Assembly: GCF_024139115.2 (NCBI RefSeq)
Contig: NC_085140.1
Span: 163,148,452-163,212,451 of the forward strand
DNA: 64,000 bases
Origin: Armigeres subalbatus
Lineage: Eukaryota; Arthropoda; Insecta; Diptera; Culicidae
Reading direction: 5' to 3'
Positions within the stretch are counted from its first letter, which is position 1. Each line of letters begins with the position of its first letter. The position numbers and the translations under genes were made by a program. The notes below the pieces were generated by a model. The model saw only the letters and a program-made list of their open reading frames with translations, did not search any database and was not told the origin of the DNA. Of this stretch, positions 11,801 through 22,335 are shown piece after piece.

Positions 11801-12484
11801 CCCAGCGGGTGTCCCATTTATATTCTCGATCGTGTTAATGTTTTGTATTTTCCCATAATTTTCCAATAGCTTTTACAAGCTTCAATAGAAGTAATAGTTG
11901 ATTCGTGTTACACAGCTTTCCGGCAATGCTGTTGTTATACTTGTAAATGTAGGTTCGTTAAATTTAAATATTAATTCGTTGACTATACTGTTTATGCTAG
12001 TTACCTTCTTCATCCGTTGTATTAAAACATATAATATACGCCTTAAAAATGTAAACGTATAAATCATTCCATTCTTTGTACTTATTTTAGTTGAATTTAT
12101 TGACTATTTTGTATACTATTTAAATGAATGTTTTTTTTTTCATCATGCTTGCTAATATTTTAGTTTGTCTCCAATTATAATAGTTATGCGCTTAACTAGA
12201 TTTCATATTGTTTTAAATTTATTATATTTATATTTATTTGCTAAATCGTACTTATTGATTGTATATATAACTTATATAATGTAAATTAAAATGTAAAGAT
12301 ATCAAAAATAGTCTTAGTCAATATATTATGTATAGAACTTAAATCAATACTTATTCTAACTAAGTTTAAAACTTATTTTAAATAACTATGTTCTATCTAT
12401 TTACATTACTTATGCTAATCCTTATAATGATAATCCTTAAACTTACTATGTAGACTCACCATGCTCGATACTAAGCTTTACTTT
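8819..12484 (-). other. long non-coding 3' region of inner element
   Basis: 3.67 kb between the end of integrase and the 3' LTR, where an envelope gene would sit in an errantivirus. It is T-rich on the plus strand, with no frame over about 100 codons that resembles env (no signal peptide/furin-site/TM arrangement). Two short similar blocks occur around 11716-11750 and 11780-11815 (GTTTTAGACCCCAGC). The sequence is low-complexity rather than a decayed known gene. Confidence 0.7.
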
Positions 12485-14195
12485 TCAGTCGTTGTATTTC
12501 TTTAGTCTGTTATTATGCACTTTTTCAAGTCTTTTCCTGTTTTTGATTATTGTAGTTTGTGCACTTGGAAGACTAACTACTTCATATGGACCTCTCCATA
12601 AAGATTGCAATTTCTGTCCTGTACCTGTGGGGTTGGCTTTCACTAAAACCATATCTCCCCACATTGGTTGCCAATCTTTAGCTGTTTTGTCGAAATATTC
12701 CTTCCGTTTCTCCTTCGATACTATCAAGTTTTCTCTAGCCGTGTCGTGAATATATTTTAGAGTGACTTTCAATTCATTGGAATAGTCTCCATAGGTAAAT
12801 TCCATATCTCTCATTCTGTATATTGAATTAGGAATTCTTGCTTTTCTGCCATAGAGTAATTCGAAAGGCGTGAAACCAGTCGATGAATTAATTGTAGTGT
12901 TATACTGGAATGTAAAATGGGGTAAAAGCCTATCCCAGGTTTGTGGATCTCCTCCTATAAATTGGCGTAAGTAAATTTTTAATTCTCTGTTGGATCGTTC
13001 CACAAGATTTGCCTGAGGATGATATGCTGTTGTTGTTAACTTTTTTTTGTTTTTAAAACTTTACAAACATTTTTCATGAGTTTGCTCACGAAATTTGCAC
13101 CTTGATCTGTTACTAGTTCCTTGGGTGTTCCAAATTTACAAATAAAGTTATCTACGAAAGTTTTCGCTACAGTTTCGCTTTCTTGATTTTCCATTGCCGC
13201 AACTGTTAGATATCTGGTTAAGTCATCCTGTATGACCAGGCCATATTTGTTGCCATTATTAGATTCAGGTAGTACTACAATATCCATAAATATTTTATCG
13301 AATGGTTCAGTAGATGTAGTGGTAATCTTCATTGGAATTTTGTTTGAGGCACTAATTTTGTTCTTTTGGCAAGAGTCACACTGCTTGACGTAGTTTTCAA
13401 TATCTTTTCGCATATTTTCCCATATGAACATTGGGCTTATCCGTTGAAACATACGTTTACCCCCAACATGTCCCCCCAACGGGCAGTCGTGAAATTCCTT
13501 AAGTACTGTATCTCTTTCTTCATGTGGCACCCACATCCTCTCTTTGTTTGGGGCAAACAACGTGAATTTCTTATTAAATTTTTCTGCAATAAATCGTAGC
13601 ATGTTTGCATATATAGGAGCTTGGAGGTTTCTAAACGAAATTATTTGAATATTTTTCGCTTCATCTGCGAATACTGGATGTTTGTTAAATCCATTCGTCA
13701 ATTCCTGAAATAATGTTTTCGGGTCTTCTTTTGATTGCTTGGATCCGTTCAATATAATGCCCCACATTTTGTGATCTGGTATTGAAAATATGTTTCCATT
13801 CAAATAATCTTTCAGGCCATGAGGCAGCTTAGCCAATTCGCTCAACTCTTTGTATGCTGATCTGCTGTTAAGAATAACAAACGTTGCATCTATTTTATTT
13901 TTTGGAATTCTTTCTTTTGAAAAGTTCAAAATTTGAAATCAATTTTACCATCTCGTTCAGCGTTTTCAAATTCTTCGTATACATTCTCATGACATTGATC
14001 GTCATCTATTTTGAAGCTTAAATCAATGTTATCCAGTCCATCCATATCTGCGCTCCAATTTTTACTCGTTTTTCCATTGAAGGCTTTTTGTGTTTGCATT
14101 GTCATGATTGGTCTTTTCCTTTTCTTGCTGTTGTATTTGCCTTCTTTGTCGTCTGGTAACGACTGCAATATGGTTTGGGCTACTTTCCTTCTCAT
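12485..14195 (-). pseudogene. integrase region of inner Ty3/Gypsy element
   Basis: Three frames (13926-14195, 13036-13929, 12485-13003) give one integrase. The HHCC zinc finger (HDCPLGGHVGG ... CDSCQKNK) and the first catalytic D (KIFMDIVVLPES) are in the middle frame, as is the second D (LVTDQGANFVS). The E-containing segment (LVERSNRE) lies just before 13003. The break near 13035 falls in a run of eight A's on the minus strand, so a single-base homopolymer change explains it. The C-terminal part includes FTPFELLYGRKARIP and WGDMVLVKANPTG. Confidence 0.9.
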
Positions 14196-14695
14196 TATCC
14201 AGCTGCTGCAGTCTAGATAAGAAGTCCGCTACAACGTTATCCTTTCCCTGTTTGTATCGAATATCAATTTCCAATCCCTGCAATTTCAATCTTAATCTGG
14301 TCAAGGTTGGAGAGGTTTCCTTCAAGTGCCATAGCGAAATCAGTGGTCTATGATCAGTGTAGACTATAAACCGCTGTTGATAAATATAATGTTTAAAATA
14401 GTTTACCGCCCATACGATTGCAAGTAATTCCTTCTCAATTGTACCTATGATATTTACGTTCAGCGCCAACAAGACTCCTACTGGCAAATGCAATAGGTCT
14501 GTTTATAGATTTTTCATTTGAAAGTACTGCTTCGATCGCATAATCACTAGCGTCTGTAGTTAAAACAAATGTATCATTGTAATTTGGCCTTAGTAATAAG
14601 GTATCCGAAGTTAAAAAGTTTTTCAATTTTGTAAATGCTTGTTGGCATTCGTTGGTCCAATTAAATTTGATGTTTTTCCTGAGCAAATCGTTCAA
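14062..14695 (-). pseudogene. RT connection and RNase H of inner element
   Basis: Two overlapping frames (14435-14695 and 14062-14493). The first has FVLTTDASDYAIEAVLSN, the start of RNase H with its first aspartate. The second has EKELLAIVWAVNYFKHYI and FIVYTDHRPLISL, then DNVVADFLSRL at the RNase H end. A frameshift at about 14450 separates them. RNase H removes the RNA template during reverse transcription. The C-terminal tail (QRRQIQQQEKEK) is a linker to integrase. Confidence 0.88.
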
Positions 14696-14712
14696 TGGTT
14701 TTCGTATTTCGG

Positions 14713-15207
14713 CTATTTTGGGTATGAATTGTCCGTTACAGGATGAATTCCGCTTTTATTCACGATGTGTCCCAAAAATTTTAATTCTGTCCTTAAAATT
14801 TGGCATTTTGATGGTTCAATTTTCAAATTATGCTTACGAAGAGCCCCCAATACCTTTGACAAGTTTTTGTTGTGTTCTTCAATTGTACTTCCTGAAACTA
14901 TTATGTCATCTAAATAAACGAATGCTTTTATGCCTCTTAGTTCGTATAACACAGTGTTCATCAATCTTTGAAATGTTGATGGGCTATTTCTGAGTCCCAT
15001 AGGCATTCTCGTAAATTCGAAATGTCCTGTTGGCGTGGAGAAAGCTGTTTTGGAGCGTCTTTCGGATGAATAGCAACCTGATAAAATCCTGATTTCAAAT
15101 CGATTGTTGAAAAGTATTTGCTATCACCAAGGCTATCTAAAATTTCGTCAATTATGGAATTGGGTATACAAAAGGTTTTGTGATAAGATTTAGAGCTCTG
15201 AAGTCTA
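14713..15207 (-). pseudogene. reverse transcriptase core of inner element
   Basis: Frame 14713-15006 carries PMGLRNSPSTFQRLMN and the catalytic VYLDDIIVSG (YLDD box, about 14900-14916 plus strand), then LGHIVNKSGIHP. The upstream fingers continue in another frame to about 15207. This is the central polymerase of a Gypsy-clade element; frameshifts near 15010-15060 and 14700 prevent a continuous product. Confidence 0.88.
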
Positions 15208-16000
15208 CTACAATGCGATATTTCTTATTGCCGTCTGTATCCAAGTCTTTCTTCGGAATACACAAGACTGGTGCATTCCATGGACTTTACTCGGTCTAAT
15301 GATCCCTTGCCGCTCCATTTCCTCTATCTCTTTATTGATTTGAATTTTGGTTTTCTGGGAATCGATATTGTCGTTTGTTGATTGGCACATAAGATGTGGC
15401 TTCGATCTCCTGAACAGCCGCATTTGTTACTGTAACGTGATCTCCTTGGAGAAGAAACATCTTGGTAATTAACCATAATTTGGGCCATTGTATTAAAATC
15501 ATCTGTTTTCAAATGTTTCATTTCTAGTAATTTCATTAATTCACTTGTTCTAATATTTCCGTGCAATTGTTCATGAATGTTGTTTTCTACAAGGCTGCAA
15601 TCCAGTTTTTGATCTAAATTTTCGAACCCATAAATTTCCTCGGATGGTTCATCTACCATAGCCTCTGATGTAAAAACTTCTCCCATTTTCTGTTAAGTTT
15701 GGCAAGGTCGTCATTCACAATAGTATTCCCAAAGTATTCTTCTTCGTCTGTGTATATATCATCTGGATCTGGTTCCTCTGGTTCTTCTTCATCTTCATCA
15801 ACATGTTTCTTTAAACTGTCTTGGTCTTCAATATCCCTTAAGACGTAGTCTACTATGTTCCATCGTATTCGATTATTTTCCATATATGGCTTCTTACCCT
15901 CTGCATTAGTTTTGAAAATTCCAATTTTAAAATTATCTTCAATGGCATGAACGTGTTTTTTGATAAAATTCGCTCCAGTTATTGCTGGGACAGTCAGATT
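15208..16000 (-). pseudogene. protease-to-RT linker and RT N-terminus, inner element
   Basis: Pieced from frames 15653-16000, 15324-15686 and 15208-15423. The first begins just after a stop codon at 16001-16003 in the same frame as the protease ORF and finishes the second protease-like domain (VPAITGANF). An acidic linker (EDEEEPEEPDPDD) follows. The last frame has NKEIEEMERQGIIRPS, the usual start of a Ty3/Gypsy RT. Confidence 0.75.
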
Positions 16001-17161
16001 TTAACCACATAAAATTTTGTGGGAAATATTTTCTCCAATCTTCAAATGTATCCAAATAGATCCTATTGATAAAATCGAATTTTTAGTCACTCCTTGAACT
16101 GTCATTTGATCTTTCGTATTTATGGATTTTGCCCCTACTCTGATTGCTCTTTTGGCGCTGATTATATTCATTTGAGCTCCAGTGTCTAAAAGATATTTTG
16201 TTAATTCGTTTGGATTTTCAAGTGTGGCAAGTTCCAAACAGAATCGATGATCGTAGGTAAATTCTATGGGGTATCTAATACCTTCATTTTTCATTTCGTT
16301 TAATTCCTGGTTTTCTTGAATCTTAAGCGAATAATTGTCTTCAAGTTGGTTGGTTTGTTCCTGTTTGTCATAATTATTTTCTGCAAAACAATTTAAATCC
16401 GTATGTTGTTTCCTATAAGTATCCTTAGGAAAATGACCTGTATCAATAGTTTGATTATTTGTTCGACATCCTTTGTCAATAATATGTTCAGCTTCTTTAA
16501 ATGCAAAATCTTCGTTATCTGTTGTCTCTGTTTGACAAGCCATGTCACTAAATAATACGTAATTCCGATTACTTGTGTTTCCTTCACTGATTTTTCCAGC
16601 TAATGAATTGACGCCATTTATTATCTTTGATTTATTTTTAGTAGTGTTCGCAATAATATCTGGTTTGCGCAAAATGATATACGCAAATTGCTGATCAATA
16701 TATAATGTATGTTGCTTAAGAAATTCTGCTCCTATAATTCCCGGTACACATAATTCTTTTATTAAATGGAATTTAATTTTATATTGCGAATTCCCCATTA
16801 TCACGTTTATTTCTACTGATCCTAATGTTAACGTTTGCGTTGAATTGAATCCAGTCATATTCAATTTGTCGGACAAATTTACTTCAGTTTGCCTCATATT
16901 AGCAGCTACGTCCCATCTCATTAAGTTACAACAAGCACCAGTATCTATCAAAAACTTCATTTTACGATTGGGATTGCCCATTGCTTTGAGGGCCAATAAA
17001 AATTGATTATCGCTCGTACGTATAATTGGCACCCTTTCATGTGCCGGAATGCAAATATTAAGCTTGTGCATACTTGTAGAGGAGTTTTCTTCCATCTTAT
17101 TTGAACGTGAATTATTGGAATTTTCCCTATAAACTTTAAATTTATTGTTATTATTATCCAC
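16001..17161 (-). CDS. two tandem retropepsin-like protease domains
   Basis: 386-residue frame. The first aspartic protease motif is FLIDTGACC (D at residue 73) with VPGIIGAEFL downstream, the usual flap/GxxFL order. A second similar domain begins near residue 300, with YLLDTGAQM (D at 326). The sequences before both motifs match in pattern (DNQFLLALKAMGNPN and DHRFCLELATLENPN), so it is an internal duplication. The second domain continues past the stop at 16001-16003 with VPAITGANF. Between them is a polar, low-complexity spacer of about 150 residues. Retropepsins cleave Gag-Pol and normally act as homodimers of one domain, so a covalent tandem is unusual. One or both could be active; both keep DTG. 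Confidence 0.82.
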   Translation of the reverse strand: MDNNNNKFKVYRENSNNSRSNKMEENSSTSMHKLNICIPAHERVPIIRTSDNQFLLALKAMGNPNRKMKFLIDTGACCNLMRWDVAANMRQTEVNLSDKLNMTGFNSTQTLTLGSVEINVIMGNSQYKIKFHLIKELCVPGIIGAEFLKQHTLYIDQQFAYIILRKPDIIANTTKNKSKIINGVNSLAGKISEGNTSNRNYVLFSDMACQTETTDNEDFAFKEAEHIIDKGCRTNNQTIDTGHFPKDTYRKQHTDLNCFAENNYDKQEQTNQLEDNYSLKIQENQELNEMKNEGIRYPIEFTYDHRFCLELATLENPNELTKYLLDTGAQMNIISAKRAIRVGAKSINTKDQMTVQGVTKNSILSIGSIWIHLKIGENISHKILCG

Positions 17162-17256
17162 ATTATTATATTTAGCAATATTAGTGTTATAGCGTCTAAT
17201 TGGTTTATTATCTATTTGTCGGGGTGTTCGGACGCAATATTCGAAACCCCCATTGA

Positions 17257-17961
17257 TCAGTTTTTTTGTTTCGTTTTAGATGTAATCCTTTGAACATATA
17301 CGTGTGAAAAATCATTTTGACATTCTTCCCCATTGAAGTTTTTTCTATGTCCCTCGTTAGAGATTTGATTAAGATTGTCTTCCATAGCCTTGTTCAATAT
17401 TTCCACTCTTACGTTGATCTCTTCAATTTCATTCCTATCGTCCCACTCGTTTTTTAACCAGATAAGTAACTCTGGAAATGATTTTTCTCTCTGGAATATT
17501 CCTGCATGGGCTAGATCCTTGTTTCGAAGTCCCCCTAAGAAGTGTTTTCGCAAAGATGATAACCCAAACGGCCCTTCATTTTCTATCCATTTATACAATT
17601 CTTCTCCTCTCGCTTTATATTCATCAAACGATTCGTTTGGTTTCTGTAAAAGTGTTTCAATATCTTTCATGAGAGCACTAATGCTTTTCTGAAACTTAAA
17701 TTCTCGTTGTAAATTAGCTTTCACTTCTGTCCAAGTAGGGGCAATTATATTCGAAATTCTTCGAAGAGCCTTACCTTTCAATTTCATCCATATAACATTC
17801 AAAAGCGGAGTTTGATCGTGTCCTTCTAACTGAGATGCAAATAATTCCAATTGTAAAATGAATGGTTCCAGCTCTTCTGGATTTCCATCATATACGGGTA
17901 TACATTGGAGTGCTGTTATTTGTGAAAACTCCATTTTACCTTCCGTTTTGTACCGAACCAA
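17257..17961 (-). CDS. Gag of inner Ty3/Gypsy element
   Basis: 234 residues, intact. It has the Ty3/Gypsy capsid arrangement: IPVYDGNPEELEPFILQLELFA near the N-terminus, then LKGKALRRI and LQREFKFQKSISALMKDIETLLQKPNESFDEYKARGEEL. No CCHC zinc knuckle is present, which occurs in several Gypsy-clade gags. The first good methionine is probably the internal one before EFSQITALQC; the annotated longer start adds nine residues. Gag would form the particle in which reverse transcription happens. It sits directly upstream of the protease frame. Confidence 0.85.
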   Translation of the reverse strand: MVRYKTEGKMEFSQITALQCIPVYDGNPEELEPFILQLELFASQLEGHDQTPLLNVIWMKLKGKALRRISNIIAPTWTEVKANLQREFKFQKSISALMKDIETLLQKPNESFDEYKARGEELYKWIENEGPFGLSSLRKHFLGGLRNKDLAHAGIFQREKSFPELLIWLKNEWDDRNEIEEINVRVEILNKAMEDNLNQISNEGHRKNFNGEECQNDFSHVYVQRITSKTKQKN

Positions 17962-19167
17962 AGTATTTAATCAAGAATCAATTAATTGTGACATTGAGGT
18001 GTTAAATTGAATAAACTTGTTTGTAAGAACACAAATCCTGCGAACACATATTGCTGGCAATTACTGTACTGCTGTTGCATACATTATTTCATTCAAATTA
18101 AAAGCTCCCGTACGTAGACGTGTAATCATATCCAATGCATTGCATTGGAAACGCGCCCATTACCGTGCGCCTATCTGCTCGTCCGCGGTTTGGACGACTA
18201 ATTGCCGACGCATCAAAATGTACTCAGTCCGTTCGCGGGTCGTTCGTTCAGTTCGTTCGCGGGTCGTATTGAAAAAAGTGCCGAGAGAGTTACCGAAAAA
18301 GTGTATCATCCAGTGTCCAGTGTAGAACATCGTCGTGGAAGGTAAATATATAGTGGTAAAATAATTTATTTTAGGTGAACATATGTGAATGCCATGGGTA
18401 TCTTAATTTTAGTTTTCACCGGAAAATCCATCAAGACGTCTTCGAGTTATGCGAAAACGAACAGAGACCGTTTAATCGTGGACAAATTCTAGTGCTTTAC
18501 CGCAGTGTTTCCTGTTGTGCGGTAACCAAGTATCGGTGATAGGTGAGTATACCCGAGCAACACATTAGTCACAAAAGAGTAAATGTGACTCCTTTACGAC
18601 CAAATTTAGTCATATAGAAGTTGCGGCAACCGAATAGGACCAAACTGTGTTGCTAGGGTAACACCTCTGTATCGTGTAAATAATTTCACCTTTCAATTTT
18701 AGGACTTAATACCAACTTTTAATCGGATACTCTGGGCTTGTCATCTATTGAGTGTGAGTATTTAGTAGTAAATAATTTGTTGAGGATACTTGTATTATGG
18801 TATTTATAAATAAAAATGTTTTATTTAATATTACATTTAGCTTCGAAAAGCCCGAAATTCATGTACTCACCTATACCACATTTTTTTTTTACTGCTCCGA
18901 TGCTCCAGGGAATTTAATTAATTTGTCCGAGTTTTTTGTTCATTATGACTGATTTTTTTTGTCCTTTTTCGCACATTTAAAGTTTTTATTCTGATGTGCA
19001 CAATCATAGTTTTCTTCACTTTTTACACATTTTGGATGTGAATTTCATTTCACTAAGTTTTTTTTTGAACTTTCTCACTTTGAAATTCAACCATTCTGTC
19101 TTCTCGATTTTTTTATAACTACTAGACAGTTCGAAACGGCGTTTCCATTGCCAAATTTTAGCGGTTA
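17962..19167 (-). other. 5' leader of inner Ty3/Gypsy element
   Basis: 1.2 kb between the primer-binding site and gag. It contains a short direct repeat TTCGCGGGTCGT (18231-18242 and 18256-18267). A pair of inverted motifs (GAGCAACACA / TGTGTTGCT around 18555-18650) could be a small MITE. No frame of note. Confidence 0.6.
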
Positions 19168-19179
19168 CCGCTGTCACCA
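19168..19179 (-). promoter_or_regulatory. primer-binding site of inner element
   Basis: Minus-strand TGGTGACAGCGG, two bases after the 5' LTR. It begins with TGG, complementary to a tRNA CCA end, as expected for minus-strand priming. I do not assign the tRNA. Confidence 0.8.
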
Positions 19180-19181
19180 AT

Positions 19182-19669
19182 TGCACGAGCTCGAGCGGTT
19201 AGTTTTTCGGGAAAACAGTCATCACAATTTGAAAAATAAAACACTTGAACAATTCTGATGTGACTTGCTAACTCCAAGTCCAAAATCCGACTCTCTTCTT
19301 TATTTACAAAAACGTTATTTATAACTACTGGCTATTGTTTACAATTTTTCTCTCATTTTCAATAATGTTGCAGAATGTTGCATGCTACCTACATTTACTC
19401 TCATGTGACATTCTGCTCCGAGAGCATTCGTACTGTCTAAATAAACAATTATTTAACAATTGAGTCAGCTACTATTTCCAGGCCAGCTTATTCGCCAAGT
19501 TTTGCTTATACTTAAATATCCGTTGTTTATTTTCAACAGCGGTTGCTATTTGATAAACATAAATGGACAGGTTCCAACCTGTCCAATCTTTCCTTTTTTT
19601 CGTTTATATGACATACTTTAAAATTGGAAGAAAAATGATGATTATTGCATGGCGTTTAGGGTCGCTACA
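19182..19669 (-). repeat. 5' LTR of inner Ty3/Gypsy element
   Basis: 488 bp. Read base by base against 8331-8818, I find no difference. In element sense it begins TGTAGCGACC and ends CTCGTGCA. It carries the TATA and AATAAA signals described for the other LTR and would drive minus-strand transcription through gag and pol. Confidence 0.95.
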
Positions 19670-19673
19670 ATAC

Positions 19674-20449
19674 ATCCTGCATCTAGAGCAAACAGGAAGT
19701 GATTCTCGTCGTCCTCCTGGAATGGTGCAGCCGTTTGCGTTTCCTGAATCAACCGTGATAAAGCGTCGGCCACATTCTGCTCGCCTGACACTCTCTTCAT
19801 TGTAAAGTCGTATGGTTGTAAACGAAGTGCCCACGCTTGCGCTTCCGCTCGTGACACTGCCCGTTTGCCTAATCGATAAGTTGAGCTAAAGATATACTCA
19901 TTAGCCTCGGCATCTGTCCTGATAACAAAATAGCGACCGAGAAGATAGAATGAAAATCTTTCGACGCCCAGACTACTGCTAATGCCTCCTTGTGCGAATG
20001 CGGATACTTTTGCTCCGTCGATGTGAGGGCTTTGGATGCACACGCGATAATCCGTGCATCTCCAGACCCGTCGTATTGCACTAACACCGCCCCTAGTCCA
20101 ATGGGTGATGCATCGACAAATAGTTCAGTCCTATCCTCTGCTTTGTAATAACCCAGCTTCCTTATGGTATTCAGTGCCTTATGTTTTAGGTAAGTGAATT
20201 CGTTCTCCTCCTCTTGTGTCCTGTAAAATTTATCAGAGTTTGCAAGGAGACGTAACTTTTCCGTTCTGTCCGCTCGATTCAAGATAAATTTATCCGCGAA
20301 CGTCACTAGCCCCAGGAAACTCTTTACTTCTGAACAGCTAGTGGGCCGCCGGAAATTTTTGACAGCGCTGACCTTTTCTTCCTCCATTGTCCAACCGTCA
20401 CTAGTCAGGATGAAGCCCACGAACTTAACGGAGTTGCTTGAAAAAACAC
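19674..20449 (-). pseudogene. RT C-terminus and RNase H of outer Mag-like element
   Basis: Two frames (19869-20420 and 19642-20043). The first has VGFILTSDGWTMEEEK, FRRPTSCSEVKSFLGL and TELFVDASPIGLGAVL (RNase H start). A one-base loss near 19970 shifts to the second frame, which has FVIRTDAEANEYIF, AQAWALRLQPYDF and QNVADALSRL. It continues in phase into integrase copy B when the inner element is ignored. Motifs match the Mag/K02A2.6-like lineage of Ty3/Gypsy. Confidence 0.9.
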
Positions 20450-20453
20450 ACTT

Positions 20454-21316
20454 CTCGCGCTGAGTTGCATAGGGGCGTAGCTGTATTGATCGATACCCGA
20501 CTAGAAGAGCCTAACAGAAACTGAACACGATATTAACATATTGTGATATGTATAACTTATTTTGATACAATTTTGTTCTTACTAGCCATTATCTTTCAAA
20601 TGTTGTAACAGGATTTTATCATAATATGATTTAAAAAATGCTTTACACCGAATTGCCCAACAATAGGCAATTTAAATAGATGTAGCAAAGTCTTCCAGCC
20701 ATATAGATATCACAACGCTGATATTATTTGCAAAGGTTGCCTTATTTGTAATGTTGTTAGTTTCATGTTCTCGAAAAATATTCTTGTTCAGACAAAACTA
20801 AAAGTTTCTGATTGTCGATCACAATCTGAAGACCTATCACGAACTGTAAAAATTTGCAACTGCACAGAAACAATATATTTTGTATCTGATTCTGTTATAA
20901 ATTTCTAACAAAATATGTTATATTTATGATAAAATTGTAACAAAATTTGATAGTTTTTTGTTCCCAGTAGTGTAATTTTTGATAGAAATTTAGATATTTT
21001 AACAACATCCTGCACCACGTTTCTAATAAATTTTGTTATAAAAATTTAGAATAACATAATAACATAGGTTGATATAATTTTAATATGACCTCCTAGTCGG
21101 GTATCTCTTCGTCGATGTTTTCTTTTTATTATTGTACCAAATTGCGCAAGTTTGTCGATGATTTAATGGTTTAGTGTGATAAAGAATGATTGTAAATGGC
21201 ACTAGAATCAATAATCACGGTTGTAGCTTTTGAAACAATTGAGTTATTAACAAAATATAAAATCGATTAAGAGAAATCGATCAATACAGTTACGCCCCTA
21301 TGAAACTAAGCGCGAG
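20454..21316. mobile_element. 863-bp MITE with 4-bp target duplication in pol
   Basis: Long imperfect terminal inverted repeats, about 42 bp, with outer ends CTCGCGCTGAGTTGCATAGG and its complement at the right, mismatching at a few sites. The target duplication is ACTT at 20450-20453 and 21317-21320. Removing the element plus one ACTT restores the phase of the RT frame exactly, which proves both boundaries. Inside, ACCCGACTAG and CTAGTCGGGT form a second inverted pair. No transposase. The 4-bp duplication fits the mosquito 'm4bp' MITE class. Confidence 0.93.
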
Positions 21317-21320
21317 ACTT

Positions 21321-22335
21321 AGATTCGTTGAGTCTTACATTATGATCACGCAAACGTTCCATGACAACCGTCAGGTTAGCGTCGTGCTCTTCTTTTGAAG
21401 CTCCGAACACCAATATGTCATCCTGGTAATTCCTTACTCCGTTGCAACCACCTAATATCTGACGTTGCAAAGTTTCCTGGAATACATCGGGCGCATTACA
21501 GAGCCCAAATGGTAGACGAACGAATCTATACATGCCGAATTCAGTAAAGAAATTCGTCAGATGACGTGAACTCTCATGAAGCTCGATATGGAAGAACGCG
21601 TTTGATAAGTCAATGGTGGAAAACCAGGTTGCCCCATCAAGCTCAACCAGAATTTTCTCAAGTGTAGGCGTTGGAAAAGGTGTTCTGTTGATATACCGGT
21701 TTGGCCCTCTCAAATCGATAACCAAGCGTATATCCGATTTACCTTTAGGGACAACAATCATGGACGAACAAAATGAGGTATCCATGTCGTCATTCACACT
21801 TTTAATTATGTCTGCTTCCACTAATTGGCTCAATCTCTGGTGTACCAAAGGCTTCATAGCGTGAGGGATTTTCATAAAAATATTCCTACATGGGACCTCA
21901 TTTCTGTTATAAGAAATCCTAACAGGTGGCACATTGAACTTAGGGAACACTCCTTCCTTAACTACGGAAGCTACGCCCAGAAGACTCCGATCGATGATAT
22001 TCCACGACGCATTATCCCTCCTAACATCTAAGTTGACGGGAACCTTGAGGCCAAGCATGAGAACACAATATCTACTTGCTGTAGCTCTGCTCAACAAGGA
22101 CCGATACTCATTAACTACATAGAACTTTTCGATATATATCGGTCGGTCGTCGCTGATATACAAGGGTGCCTCGAAGGTTGCCAACACCTTTATGTTACCC
22201 ATGGCTGCATAAGCCCGTATTGAACAATTCGACCCATCCTGTACGTTGATCACTTTGCCCACACCATCTTCATTTGCGATTAACACTTTAGAGTGGTCTT
22301 CCGTAAACGTGTTAACTTGTGCGCCTGAATCAATT
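21321..22335 (-). pseudogene. protease end and reverse transcriptase of outer Mag-like element
   Basis: The frame opens with DSGAQVN at about 22311-22331, a retropepsin active site (DSG). It runs through VPCRNIFMKIPHAMKPLVH, SSMIVVPKGKSDIRLVIDLR, WFSTIDLSNAFFHIELHE and VRLPFGLCNAPDVFQ to the catalytic YQDD box (plus 21414-21428). This is the polymerase of a Mag-like Ty3/Gypsy element. The 5' side (gag and most of protease) is missing: at 22336 the sequence changes to the (TTTA)n tail of a LINE fragment. The 3' side is interrupted by the MITE at 20454-21316. Confidence 0.92.

Larger units (their letters stand above)
8331..19669 (-). mobile_element. complete Ty3/Gypsy LTR retrotransposon inside another one
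   Basis: 11,339-bp element with two LTRs of 488 bp (8331-8818 and 19182-19669) that I read as identical, TG...CA ends and a 4-bp target duplication ATAC (8327-8330 and 19670-19673). In minus-strand order: LTR, primer-binding site, long leader, gag, protease region, RT/RNase H, integrase, 3.7-kb non-coding 3' region, polypurine tract, LTR. It inserted into the pol gene of the outer Mag-like element. The RT and RNase H motifs are of the Gypsy/17.6 type. No envelope gene is seen. Identical LTRs imply a recent insertion, yet the pol frame is broken about nine times. Confidence 0.95.

Noticed and set aside
8819..12484. Envelope gene of an errantivirus
   Set aside because: No frame shows a signal peptide, cleavage site or transmembrane arrangement; the region is low-complexity.
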